The position numbers and the translations under genes are program-made. The notes under the pieces were generated by a model. That model was not told the origin of the DNA and made no database searches. It saw only the letters and a program-made list of their open reading frames with translations. Of a stretch of 64,000 nucleotides of DNA, positions 50,017 to 58,159 are shown one piece after another. The stretch's first letter is position 1. Each line of letters starts with the position of its first letter. Location: NCBI GenBank assembly GCA_963762205.1, contig CAVXJZ010000002.1:558001-622000 (forward strand), written 5' to 3'. Source of the stretch: VRUE01 sp963762205. GTDB lineage: Bacteria > Actinomycetota > Thermoleophilia > Solirubrobacterales > 70-9.

Positions 50017-51621
50017 TCACTCCCACTCGATCGTGGCGGGGGGCTTCGAGGAGATGTCCAGGGCAATGCGGTTCACGCCGCGGACCTCGTTGATGATCCG
50101 GTTGGACACGCGCTCGAGCAGGTCATAGGGAAGCCGGGCCCAGTCGGCGGTCATCGCGTCGTCGGAGGTGACGGCGCGGATCACGATCGGATAGGCGTAG
50201 GTGCGCCCGTCGCCCTGGACCCCGACCGAGCGGACCACGGGCAGCACGCAGAACGACTGCCAGAGCTGCCGGTAGAGGCCGGCGGCGCGAACCTCCTCCT
50301 GCAGGATCGAGTCCGCGGCGCGCAGGATGTCGAGGCGCTCCCTGTTGACCTCGCCGCCGACTATGCGGATCGCCAGCCCGGGGCCCGGGAAGGGCTGGCG
50401 CCAGACCAGGCGCTCGGGCAGCCCGAGCTCGGCGCCGACGGCACGGACCTCGTCCTTGAAGAGCAGGCGCAGCGGCTCGACCAGATCGAATTCGAGGTCC
50501 TCGGGCAGGCCGCCGACGTTGTGGTGGGACTTGATCGTCTCCGCCCCGTCGCTGCCGCCCGACTCGATCACGTCCGAGTAGAGGGTGCCCTGCACCAGAT
50601 AGCGGGCGTCCTCGAGCTTCTCGGCCTCCTCCTCGAAGACGCGGATGAACTCCTCGCCGATGATCTTGCGCTTGGTCTCCGGATCGTCGACCCCCGCCAG
50701 CTTCGCCAGGAAGCGGTCCTCGGCCTCGACGTGGACGAGCGGGATGCCGAACTGCTCGAAGGCCTCGACGACCTGCTCGGCCTCGTTCATCCGCATCAGC
50801 CCGTGATCGACGAAGACGCAGGTCAGCCTCTCGCCGACCGCCCGGTGGACGAGCAGCGCCGCGACCGAGGAATCGACCCCGCCCGAGAGCCCGCAGATGA
50901 CGCCGCCCTCCCCCACCTGGGCCTGGATCCGCGCGACCTGCTCGGCGATCACCGACTCCGGCGACCACTGCTGCTCGCAGCCGGCGATGTCGCGCAGGAA
51001 TCGGGTCAGGATCTCGGTCCCGTATGGCGTGTGGACGACCTCGGGATGGAACTGGATCCCGTACAGCCCCCGATCGGGGGCCTCGCAGGCGGCGACGGGC
51101 GAGCCGGGCGTCGAGGCGAGGGCCTGGAAGCCGGGGGGCGGCTCGAAGACCGTGTCGCGGTGACTCATCCAGCAGGCCTGCTCCTCGGGCAGGCCGCCGA
51201 GCAGGCGCCCGCCGCCGTCGCGGAGGATCAGGTCGGCGCGGCCGAACTCGCCCGACTCGGCTCCCTCGACCTTGCCGCCGAGGCTCTGGACCAGGGCCTG
51301 CATCCCGTAGCAGATGCCGAGCATCGGAATGCCCAGGTCGAGCAGCGCCGTCGGGAAGGGAGGCGCCCCGGGCTCGTAGACCGACGCCGGGCCGCCGGAG
51401 AGGACCAGCCCCTTCGGCGAGCGGCCGCGGATCGAGTCGAGCGAGGCAGTCGCCGGCAGCAGCTCGGAATAGACGCCGCATTCGCGGATCCGGCGGGCGA
51501 TCAGCTGCGAGTACTGGCCGCCGAAGTCGAGAACGAGGACCTCCTCGTTCTCCGTCGGCGCGCTCGCGGCCACCTCAGCCGCCGAGGCCTGCCGGTCCAG
51601 TTGCTCGGCGACTTCGCTCAA
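50017..51621 (-). CDS. guaA: GMP synthase (glutamine-hydrolysing)
   Basis: A 534-residue two-domain enzyme making GMP from XMP. The glutaminase domain (about 25-215) has LVLDFGGQYSQLIARR, the catalytic Cys in LGICYGMQAL and HPEVVHTPYG; the ATP-PPase domain has LSGGVDSSVAALLVHRA, and the C-terminal dimer domain ends KPPATIEWE. The start is TTG at 51621, overlapping the guaB3 stop (TTGA). Operon with guaB3. Confidence 0.95.
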   Translation of the reverse strand: MSEVAEQLDRQASAAEVAASAPTENEEVLVLDFGGQYSQLIARRIRECGVYSELLPATASLDSIRGRSPKGLVLSGGPASVYEPGAPPFPTALLDLGIPMLGICYGMQALVQSLGGKVEGAESGEFGRADLILRDGGGRLLGGLPEEQACWMSHRDTVFEPPPGFQALASTPGSPVAACEAPDRGLYGIQFHPEVVHTPYGTEILTRFLRDIAGCEQQWSPESVIAEQVARIQAQVGEGGVICGLSGGVDSSVAALLVHRAVGERLTCVFVDHGLMRMNEAEQVVEAFEQFGIPLVHVEAEDRFLAKLAGVDDPETKRKIIGEEFIRVFEEEAEKLEDARYLVQGTLYSDVIESGGSDGAETIKSHHNVGGLPEDLEFDLVEPLRLLFKDEVRAVGAELGLPERLVWRQPFPGPGLAIRIVGGEVNRERLDILRAADSILQEEVRAAGLYRQLWQSFCVLPVVRSVGVQGDGRTYAYPIVIRAVTSDDAMTADWARLPYDLLERVSNRIINEVRGVNRIALDISSKPPATIEWE

Positions 51622-52823
51622 TCGTCGGCGACCCCGACGCCGGCGGAGACCGCGGCTCGGCCGTTGGAGCCCATCCCCACCGCCTGCTCGTTCTGCAGTT
51701 TCTTGCCCTCGCTCTGCAGTGCCGGTGCGACCATCACCTCGGCGCGCTGAAAGGAGCGGATGTCCTCGTAGCCGGTCGTCGCCATCGACGTTTTCAGCGC
51801 CCCCATCAGGTTGAAGGTTCCGTCGTTCTCCTGGGCCGGGCCGAGCAGGATCTCCTCCATCGTCCCGTCCTGCTTGGTCGAGACGCGGGTGCCGCGCGGC
51901 AGCGAGGGATGGAAGGTCGCCATCCCCCAGTGGAAGCCGCGGCCGGGGGCCTCCTTGGCGCGCGCGAGCGGCGAGCCGACCATCACCGAGTCCGCCCCCA
52001 CGGCGATCGCCTTGGAGACGTCGCCGCCGGTGCGCATGCCGCCGTCGGCGATCACGTTCACGTACTCGCCGGTCTCGAGCATGTGCTGGGAGCGCGCCGC
52101 CGCCACGTCGGCGATCGCCGTCGCCTGCGGCACGCCGATGCCGAGCACGCCGCGGGTGGTGCAGGCTGCGCCGGGGCCGACGCCCACAAGGACGCCGACC
52201 GCGCCGGTCCGCATCAGGTGCAGGCCGGTCGAGTAGGACGCGCAGCCGCCGACGACGGTCGGCACCGGGACGTCGGAGATGAACTCCTTGAGGTTGAGCG
52301 GCTCGACCGTGGTCGAGACGTGTTCGGCGGAGATCACGGTTCCCTGGATGACGAGGATGTCGATCCCCGCCTCGATGGCGGTCTCGTAGTGCTCGCGCAC
52401 CTTCTGCGGCGTGAGCGAGCCGCAGGCGACCGCGCCCTTCTCCTTGATCTCGGCTATCCGCCGGCCGATCAGCTCCGGCTTGACGGGCTCGGCGTAGATC
52501 TCCTGCATGATCCGGGTCGCCTCGTGCTTGGGCGCCGCGGCGACCATCTCGAGCTTCTCCTCGGCGTTCTCGAAGCGAGTCCAGATGCCCTCCAGATTGA
52601 GGACTCCGAGCCCTCCGAGCCGGTTGACCAGAGCCGCGGTCTCGGGGCTGACGACGCCGTCCATGGCCGAGGCCACGAGGGGGATCTCGAAGCGGTACGG
52701 GCCGAGCGTCCAGCTGATGTCAATGTCGTCAGGATCGCGGGTGCGGCGCGACGGAACGATCGCGATGTCGTCGAATCCGTATGCGCGCCGCCCCTTCTTG
52801 CCCCGACCGATGTCGATCTCCAA
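51618..52823 (-). CDS. guaB3: GuaB3 family IMP dehydrogenase-like protein
   Basis: A 401-residue TIM-barrel protein of the IMPDH/GMP reductase family, lacking the CBS insert. It starts EIDIGRGKKGRRAYGFDDIA and IVPSRRTRDP, the barrel shows VASAMDGVVSPETAALVNRL, and the catalytic-loop cysteine lies in GVGPGAACTTRGVLGIGVPQ. GuaB3 proteins accompany guaA in actinobacteria; some have been assigned GMP reductase activity, so the reaction direction is not certain. The start is the TTG at 52823: it fits the family N-terminus and has CTGGAGGACC just upstream, whereas the longer frame covers the kinase gene. Confidence 0.92.
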   Translation of the reverse strand: MEIDIGRGKKGRRAYGFDDIAIVPSRRTRDPDDIDISWTLGPYRFEIPLVASAMDGVVSPETAALVNRLGGLGVLNLEGIWTRFENAEEKLEMVAAAPKHEATRIMQEIYAEPVKPELIGRRIAEIKEKGAVACGSLTPQKVREHYETAIEAGIDILVIQGTVISAEHVSTTVEPLNLKEFISDVPVPTVVGGCASYSTGLHLMRTGAVGVLVGVGPGAACTTRGVLGIGVPQATAIADVAAARSQHMLETGEYVNVIADGGMRTGGDVSKAIAVGADSVMVGSPLARAKEAPGRGFHWGMATFHPSLPRGTRVSTKQDGTMEEILLGPAQENDGTFNLMGALKTSMATTGYEDIRSFQRAEVMVAPALQSEGKKLQNEQAVGMGSNGRAAVSAGVGVADD

Positions 52824-52857
52824 TTGGTCCTCCAGGGGATGGCGTTGAGAACCCAGA

Positions 52858-53814
52858 CTACACTTCCGCGGGGACCTCCAGATCGTGCACGTGGACCTCG
52901 CCGAGCAGGCGCTCGACCTGGTTGCGGTCGACCGTCCCGGCACCGAAGTGCTGAGTCGACTCGGCGCCGCAGGCGACGCCGTAGGCGAGGCACTCCTCGG
53001 GCGAGCGCCCCTCGTAGCGGCCGGCGACGTACCCGGCGAGGAAGGCGTCCCCCGAGCCGACAGTCGAGACCGGCTCGAGCGGCTCCGTCCGGGCCTCGAG
53101 GAAGCGCCTGTCCGAGCCTTCGCCGACCACCGCCGCGCAGCCGTCGGGACGGGTGATCGCCGCTTCTCCGGCACCCAGGCGAAGGAGCTCGGAGAGCCCC
53201 TGGGCGAGGTCGCCCGGGTCGGCGAACTCCTGGCCCGCGAGCTCCTCGGCCTCGCGCTCGTTGGGCGTGATCACCGAGGCGCCGGCGCGGACGCCTTCGA
53301 GCATCGCGTCGCCGTCGGCGTCGAGGACGACGACGATCCCGCGCGCCAGCAGGTCCTTGACCAGGCGGGCATAGAGGTCATCGCCGGCGCCGGGCGGGAG
53401 GCTGCCGGCGAGGACGCAGAGCTTCGCCCCGGCGGCGAGGTAGTCGAGGCGCTCGACGAAGCGGACGACCTCCTCCGGGCTGACCGCCGGGCCGCGCTCG
53501 TTGATCTCGGTCTGCTCGCCCGAGGTCGGGTCGATCACCGCCAGGTTGATCCTCGTCTCGCCGGCGATCCGGGTGAAGTCGGTGAGCACGGCCTCCTCGC
53601 GGAGCTGTTCGACGACGCGGATGCCGGTCGGCCCGCCGACGAAGCCGGTCGCGATCACCGGCTGGCCGAGCAGGCTGAGGGCGCGGGCGACGTTGATGCC
53701 CTTGCCGCCGGCGAGCGTGCGGCTCTCGACCGCTCGGTGGCGCCGGCCGAGGCGGAAGTTGGGGACCGCGACCGTGCGGTCGATCGCGGCGTTGAGGGTG
53801 ACTGTGAGGATCAC
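52858..53814 (-). CDS. PfkB family sugar kinase, 1-phosphofructokinase-like
   Basis: A 318-residue ribokinase-fold kinase. It opens MILTVTLNAAIDRTVAVPNF and has the sugar-phosphate signature LAGGKGINVARALSLLG; the C-terminal anion hole and base are in VSTVGSGDAFLAGYVAG. This matches the FruK/LacC/PfkB subfamily that phosphorylates phosphorylated sugars such as fructose-1-phosphate or tagatose-6-phosphate. No PTS gene is nearby. Start is GTG, with GTGA overlap on the D,D-carboxypeptidase gene. Confidence 0.88.
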   Translation of the reverse strand: MILTVTLNAAIDRTVAVPNFRLGRRHRAVESRTLAGGKGINVARALSLLGQPVIATGFVGGPTGIRVVEQLREEAVLTDFTRIAGETRINLAVIDPTSGEQTEINERGPAVSPEEVVRFVERLDYLAAGAKLCVLAGSLPPGAGDDLYARLVKDLLARGIVVVLDADGDAMLEGVRAGASVITPNEREAEELAGQEFADPGDLAQGLSELLRLGAGEAAITRPDGCAAVVGEGSDRRFLEARTEPLEPVSTVGSGDAFLAGYVAGRYEGRSPEECLAYGVACGAESTQHFGAGTVDRNQVERLLGEVHVHDLEVPAEV

Positions 53815-55088
53815 TTTGCGGTGCCTCTGGACATCTGATCTCCCTGTCGCCTACGGCGCATCGCTCGCCCCAGCACGACAGCCCCAATCAGTATCACGAA
53901 CAACCCGGCTCCGGTGAGAATCGTGTGTTCGGAGGCGAAGCTCCGTGCCCGGTCGAATGCGTTGGCCGCCGAAATCGAGCGGCCTGCGCGCAGTGCCGTC
54001 GACCCCGCCGGGCGGCCGTCGACGAGGACGGTGGCCCGCCCGAGCGGGGCGCCGCGCTCGACCGGGCCCTCGACCTCGACGGGCGCCTCGACGTCGACGT
54101 CGAGGCGCTGGCCGGGATAGACGCCGGCTACGACGGCGCGGGTCGCGCGCAGCGGCAGCTCGCCGCCGGCGTAGCGAATGCCCGGGTCGGCCAGGTCCTG
54201 CCCGGCGCGGACGGGGACGCGCCTGCGATAGCGGGCGAAGCCGCCCTCGAGCAGTTCGAGGCTGCCGTCGTCGCGGGCTTCCGCGCTCGGCGCGCCGATC
54301 ACCACCGAGATCAGCTCCACGCCCTTGCGCCTGCCCGAGCCGACCAGGACGTAGCCGGCGTCGAAGGTGTGGCCCGTCTTCACCCCCGTGACCCACGGCT
54401 CCAGGTAGAGGAGTTCGTTGATCGTCGTGATCCTGCGCGGCGGGCGCAGGCTGCGCAGGCGTGCGCTGGTCGAGGCGGCGATCCGGGCGAAGGCGGGGTC
54501 GCTGAGCAGGCGGCCGGTCAGCGTCGCCAGGTCGGCGGCGCTCGAGAAGTTGCCGCGCTGGTCGAGGCCGATCGGGTTCGCGTAGTGGGTGTCGGAGAGG
54601 CCGATGGCCGAGGCGCGCCGGTTCATCTTCCGGACGAAGGCATCCTGCGAGCCGGCGGCGGCGCGGGCGAGGTCGTAGGCGGCGTCGTTGCCGCTGCGCA
54701 GAATCAGGCCGTAGAGCAGGTCGAGGACGCTGACCGACTGGCCGGCGCGCAGGTTGAGCAGGGACTCGCCGTAGATCGGGTCGTAGGGCGCGGCCCTGAT
54801 CCGCTTGCCGAGCGGCAGCTCCCTCATCGCCACGTAGGCCGTCATCAGCTTCGTGGTGCTGGCGATCGGCAGGTGCCGCCTTGCGGCATGGGACTCGAGC
54901 ACCCGACCGGTGCGCGCGTCGACCAGGATCCACGCTTTCGCGGTGACCGCGGGGCCTCTCGCCGCAGGGGACCCCCCGCCCCTTGCGGTAGCTGAGGCTT
55001 CCTCAGGGGCGGGCCCCCCTACGACGCCACCCGCGGCCGCAGCGAGGAGCGCAGCGAGCAGCGACGCCCTGATGGCGCCGCGTCTCAC
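53811..55088 (-). CDS. D-alanyl-D-alanine carboxypeptidase (S11, DacA-like)
   Basis: A 425-residue penicillin-binding protein 5-type carboxypeptidase that trims peptidoglycan stem peptides. The signal peptide is IRASLLAALLAAAAGGVVGG; the catalytic SxxK is IASTTKLM, SxN is LRSGNDAA and KTG is GVKTGHTFD. A C-terminal beta domain is followed by a single membrane helix (TILTGAGLFVILIGAVVLGR) with a basic tail. GTG start at 55088 overlaps the LysM stop. A short palindromic stretch (about 54976-55012) encodes part of the linker after the signal peptide. Confidence 0.9.
   Translation of the reverse strand: MRRGAIRASLLAALLAAAAGGVVGGPAPEEASATARGGGSPAARGPAVTAKAWILVDARTGRVLESHAARRHLPIASTTKLMTAYVAMRELPLGKRIRAAPYDPIYGESLLNLRAGQSVSVLDLLYGLILRSGNDAAYDLARAAAGSQDAFVRKMNRRASAIGLSDTHYANPIGLDQRGNFSSAADLATLTGRLLSDPAFARIAASTSARLRSLRPPRRITTINELLYLEPWVTGVKTGHTFDAGYVLVGSGRRKGVELISVVIGAPSAEARDDGSLELLEGGFARYRRRVPVRAGQDLADPGIRYAGGELPLRATRAVVAGVYPGQRLDVDVEAPVEVEGPVERGAPLGRATVLVDGRPAGSTALRAGRSISAANAFDRARSFASEHTILTGAGLFVILIGAVVLGRAMRRRRQGDQMSRGTAK
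54976..55012. repeat. Palindromic stretch near the start of the carboxypeptidase gene
   Basis: CCGCCCCT (54976-54983) and AGGGGCGG (55005-55012) form an inverted repeat enclosing CTGAGGCTTCCTCAG (54992-55006), a second small hairpin. It encodes a low-complexity Gly/Ala/Ser linker after the signal peptide. It may be simple composition or a small palindromic insertion like the one in the glycosyltransferase gene. Confidence 0.35.
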
Positions 55089-55411
55089 CGAAGTTTCAGC
55101 TTTTCGCCGGAGATCAGGATCTGCGGGTCGACGTCCGGGTTGAGCCGCAGGATCCTCGCCACCGGGACTCCCGTCTCGTGGGCGATCGCGGTCAGGGTGT
55201 CGCCGTTCTTGATGACGTAGACCCTGGGCACCTTCTTCGCCTCCTCGCGCCGCGGCGCGATCTTGCCCGAGGTGCCCGCGCCGCCGCCGGAGGAGGAGCC
55301 TCCGCCGTCGCCGCCGAGCGCCGACGAGAGGAGCACGATCACGACGACGAAGCCGCCGACCAGCGCGATGACGGCTAGGGCCCTGGCTGGTGCTGTCGAT
55401 CGCTTGGTCAT
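55085..55411 (-). CDS. LysM-domain membrane protein
   Basis: A 108-residue protein with an N-terminal membrane helix (LAVIALVGGFVVVIVLLSSA), a Gly/Ser-rich spacer and one LysM domain (VYVIKNGDTLTAIAHETGVP then ILRLNPDVDPQILISGEKLK) that binds peptidoglycan. It is cotranscribed with the D,D-carboxypeptidase (4-bp overlap), so both act in the cell wall. Confidence 0.87.
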   Translation of the reverse strand: MTKRSTAPARALAVIALVGGFVVVIVLLSSALGGDGGGSSSGGGAGTSGKIAPRREEAKKVPRVYVIKNGDTLTAIAHETGVPVARILRLNPDVDPQILISGEKLKLR

Positions 55412-55462
55412 TGGCGCGGAGGGGGATCGGCGTCGAGGATCGTACAGTCGCCCGCCGGCTCG

Positions 55463-56356
55463 CTAGGCGGTCGACACGTCCCAGACCGCGGCGCGAAGGC
55501 GCTCGGCGGCGGCGGCCGGGTCGGGGTCGCCGGCGATGCTCCGCGAGGCCGGCACCAGGGCCGCCGCGCGACCGGCGGCGAAGGCGGCCCCGAGCAGCTC
55601 CGGCCGGCCGCCCTGGGCGCCGACGCCCGGGATCAGGAAGATCGAGCGGGGCATCAGCTCGCGCAGCCTGGCGATGTGGCCGGGCTCGGTGGCGCCGACC
55701 ACCGCCCCCATCCCGCTGAGCGGCGCCGACTCGCTGCCGGCCAGCCGGTCCGCGAGGCCGTCGACGATCTCCGCCAGGCGCTCGTGCACGGGGCGCCCCT
55801 GGGCGTCCAGGTCCTGCAGATCGGCCGCGCCCGGGTTGCTGGTGCGGACGAGCGCGAAGACGCCCGCCCCGGCGGCCTCGGCGGCGGCCACCAGCGGCTC
55901 GAGCGCGTCGACGCCGAGCAGGGGGTTGGCCGTGAAGGCGTCGGCGCCGAGGCCGGCGACGGCGCCCCACGGCGTCGCGGTCTCGCCGACCAGGGCCTGG
56001 CCGTAGGCCGCCGCGGTGACCGGCACGTCACCGCGCTTGCCGTCGGCGACGACCAACAGCCCGGCGTCGCGTGTGGCCGCGCAGACGTCTTCGAGGGCCG
56101 CCCAGCCCGGCGCCCCGAGGCGCTCGAAGCAGGCGAGCTGCGGCTTGACCGCCACGCAGGCCGGGCCGGCGCGGCCGATCAGCGATCGGCAGTGGGCGGC
56201 GACGGCGCGCGCCGCGACCTCCGCCGGCGTGCCCTCGACCGTGGGACCGAGGTCCTCGCCGGTGAGCTTCGCCGGGTCCGGGTCGAGCCCCAGGCAGACC
56301 TGGCTGCGGCGCTCCTCGACGAGCGCCGCCAGCCGGTCTGCGAAAGGAGCCGTCAC
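55463..56356 (-). CDS. pyrF: Orotidine 5'-phosphate decarboxylase, type 2
   Basis: A 297-residue TIM-barrel enzyme catalysing the last step of UMP synthesis. The N-terminal strand is SQVCLGLDPDPAKL, then CVAVKPQLACFERLGAPGWA and the catalytic VVADGKRGDVPVTAAAYGQA with the DxKxxD motif. The longer length compared with E. coli PyrF and these sequences indicate the type 2 subfamily usual in actinobacteria. It is not next to other pyr genes here. Confidence 0.93.
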   Translation of the reverse strand: MTAPFADRLAALVEERRSQVCLGLDPDPAKLTGEDLGPTVEGTPAEVAARAVAAHCRSLIGRAGPACVAVKPQLACFERLGAPGWAALEDVCAATRDAGLLVVADGKRGDVPVTAAAYGQALVGETATPWGAVAGLGADAFTANPLLGVDALEPLVAAAEAAGAGVFALVRTSNPGAADLQDLDAQGRPVHERLAEIVDGLADRLAGSESAPLSGMGAVVGATEPGHIARLRELMPRSIFLIPGVGAQGGRPELLGAAFAAGRAAALVPASRSIAGDPDPAAAAERLRAAVWDVSTA

Positions 56357-56422
56357 AACCGGTCTGCGCCCGATTGCAGGCGCGGAGAGACAGGCGGCGA
56401 CGCGCCCGAAATCGGGCTTGCC

Positions 56423-56701
56423 TCAGCCTTTGACCCTGGCCTTCAGCGCGGAGCCGGCGGAGAAGCGCGGCACCTTGCCGCCCGGGATCGTGATCCGCTC
56501 GCCGGTGCGCGGGTTGACGCCCTGCCGGGGGCCGCGCTCGGCGACGTGGAATTTGCCGAAGCCGGTGAAGCTGACATCGCCGCCGCCGCTCAGCGTCTCG
56601 GTGATCGCCTCCAGCACCGCGTCAACCGCGTCGCCCGCCGCCTTCTTGCTGCCGATGCGATCGTCGCCTGCCAGTTGATCCAGAAATTCAGCCTTTGTCA
56701 C
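56423..56701 (-). CDS. HU-type DNA-binding protein
   Basis: A 92-residue bacterial histone-like protein. The helical dimer core TKAEFLDQLAGDDRIGSKKA is followed by the DNA-binding arm region SFTGFGKFHVAERGPRQGVN then PRTGERITIPGGKVPRFSAG. The GTG at 56701 has GAGGAG eight bases upstream; a longer frame to 56779 would be spurious. A TAGATT box at 56746-56751 could be its -10. Whether it is HU or IHF-like cannot be told; actinobacteria usually have one HU. Confidence 0.9.
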   Translation of the reverse strand: MTKAEFLDQLAGDDRIGSKKAAGDAVDAVLEAITETLSGGGDVSFTGFGKFHVAERGPRQGVNPRTGERITIPGGKVPRFSAGSALKARVKG

Positions 56702-56775
56702 GTCGAAAGCTCCTCTTTCTCCATCGGTGGTTGAAAGTCGGCCGCAATCTAACAGTGGGCTCGGCGACCAGGTAG

Positions 56776-56794
56776 GCACGCCTGCCGGGCGTGC
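56776..56794 (-). terminator. Hairpin after tldE/pmbA
   Basis: GCACGCC, loop TGCCG, GGCGTGC form a perfect 7-bp stem directly after the stop codon of the minus-strand TldE gene. There is no T-run, so termination would be weak; the location is the main support. Confidence 0.4.
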
Positions 56795-56796
56795 GC

Positions 56797-58143
56797 TCAG
56801 GCTCCGGCGACGGTCATCTCTCCGATCAGCAGCGGCGGGGTCCTGACCGAGCCGCCGAAGGGGACCCAGCGCGCCTCCGCCCCCGCGGCTCGCACCGAGC
56901 CGAGCATCGAGACGAGGTCGCCGGCGATCGTGAACTCGCGCACCGGCTCGGCCAGCTCGCCGCCGTGGATCGCCCGGCCCGAGGCGCCGACCGAAAAGAC
57001 GCCCGTGACCGGGTTGACGCCCGAGTGCAGCCCGGCCACGTCGGTGACGAAGATCCCCTCCCCAGCCTCGCCGAGCAGCTCCTCAAACCCGAGCCCGCCC
57101 ACATCGAGGACAAGGTTCGAGGCGGAGACCCGCGGCAGGCTGCGGTAGCCGGAGCGCCCCGCGCTCGAGGTCGACTCGGTCCCGCCGCGCCTCGCCGTGT
57201 AGGTGTCGAACAGGTAGGTGCGCAGCGTCCCCGCCTCGATCAACGCCGTGCGGGCGCTGCCGCGCCCCTCGCCGTCGAAGGGGGCCGTCGCGGGGCCCGC
57301 CGGGTCGAGCCCGTCGTCGTGCAGGGTCACGGCCTCGGTGCCGACCTCGGTCGCGACCCGATCGGCGAACGGCGAGCGGCCCCGTTGCACGGCGTCTGCG
57401 CCCAGCGCCCCGCCGACGATGCCCAGGAAGCCGGCGGCCACGGTCGGGTCGAGCACCACCGGGCAGCTGCGCGAATCGGGCTTGCCGGCCCCGATCATCG
57501 CCGTCGCCCGCTGGGCGCCCTCGCGGCCGGCGGCGACCGGGTCGAGCGCGCCGGGCCCGCGCGCCAGGTCGAACCCGAGCCCGGTCTCGGCCCCCTCATC
57601 GCCCTTGGCGAGGACCATCGCATAGGCGTAGCAGCCGGAAGACCGGTACTCGCCTGCGACGCCGGTCGAGGAGGCGATCGCGACGTGGTCCGCGGAGCCG
57701 GCGTAGACGGACTGCTCCACGCCTGCGACGCGCGGGTCGGCGGCGAGCGCCTCGCGCTCGACCGCCAGCGCCAGGTCCGCGACCTCGGCCATCGACCAGG
57801 AGTCGATCGATGGATCGCGCAGATCGAGCTCGGGCGGCTGCTCGGGGCTGGGAGCCGGGGGGCCGGCGAACTCGTCCTCGTCGGCCGCCCGCGCCGCCTC
57901 GACCGCGCGGGCGGCGAGCGCCGCGATCCCCGCCTCGCCGAGGTCGGTGCCGTAGGCGTATCCGACCCGGCCACCGAGCCAGGCGCGCAGGCCGAGTCCG
58001 CGTTGGGTCGCCCCGGTCAGGCTCTCGATCGCGCCGCCGTGGACGCGGACCTCGCGCTCGACGGACTCCGAGGCATAGGCCTCGGCGTCGCCGGCGCCGG
58101 CCGACAGCGCCGCCTCGACCGCGCCTCGGGCCACGTCGATCAC
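56797..58143 (-). CDS. TldE/PmbA family metalloprotease subunit
   Basis: A 448-residue TldE-like partner. N-terminal region DAEAYASESVEREVRVHGGA and ATQRGLGLRAWLGGRVGYAY, then C-terminal TYLFDTYTARRGGTESTSSA, a NLVLDVG strand and GIFVTDVAGLHSGVNPVTGV. TldE and TldD form a heterodimeric protease that removes leader peptides or degrades unfolded peptides; TldE lacks the zinc motif, as here. Start GTG, 16 bases after the tldD stop. Confidence 0.88.
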   Translation of the reverse strand: MIDVARGAVEAALSAGAGDAEAYASESVEREVRVHGGAIESLTGATQRGLGLRAWLGGRVGYAYGTDLGEAGIAALAARAVEAARAADEDEFAGPPAPSPEQPPELDLRDPSIDSWSMAEVADLALAVEREALAADPRVAGVEQSVYAGSADHVAIASSTGVAGEYRSSGCYAYAMVLAKGDEGAETGLGFDLARGPGALDPVAAGREGAQRATAMIGAGKPDSRSCPVVLDPTVAAGFLGIVGGALGADAVQRGRSPFADRVATEVGTEAVTLHDDGLDPAGPATAPFDGEGRGSARTALIEAGTLRTYLFDTYTARRGGTESTSSAGRSGYRSLPRVSASNLVLDVGGLGFEELLGEAGEGIFVTDVAGLHSGVNPVTGVFSVGASGRAIHGGELAEPVREFTIAGDLVSMLGSVRAAGAEARWVPFGGSVRTPPLLIGEMTVAGA

Positions 58144-58159
58144 AGCCGCGCCCCCGCCC

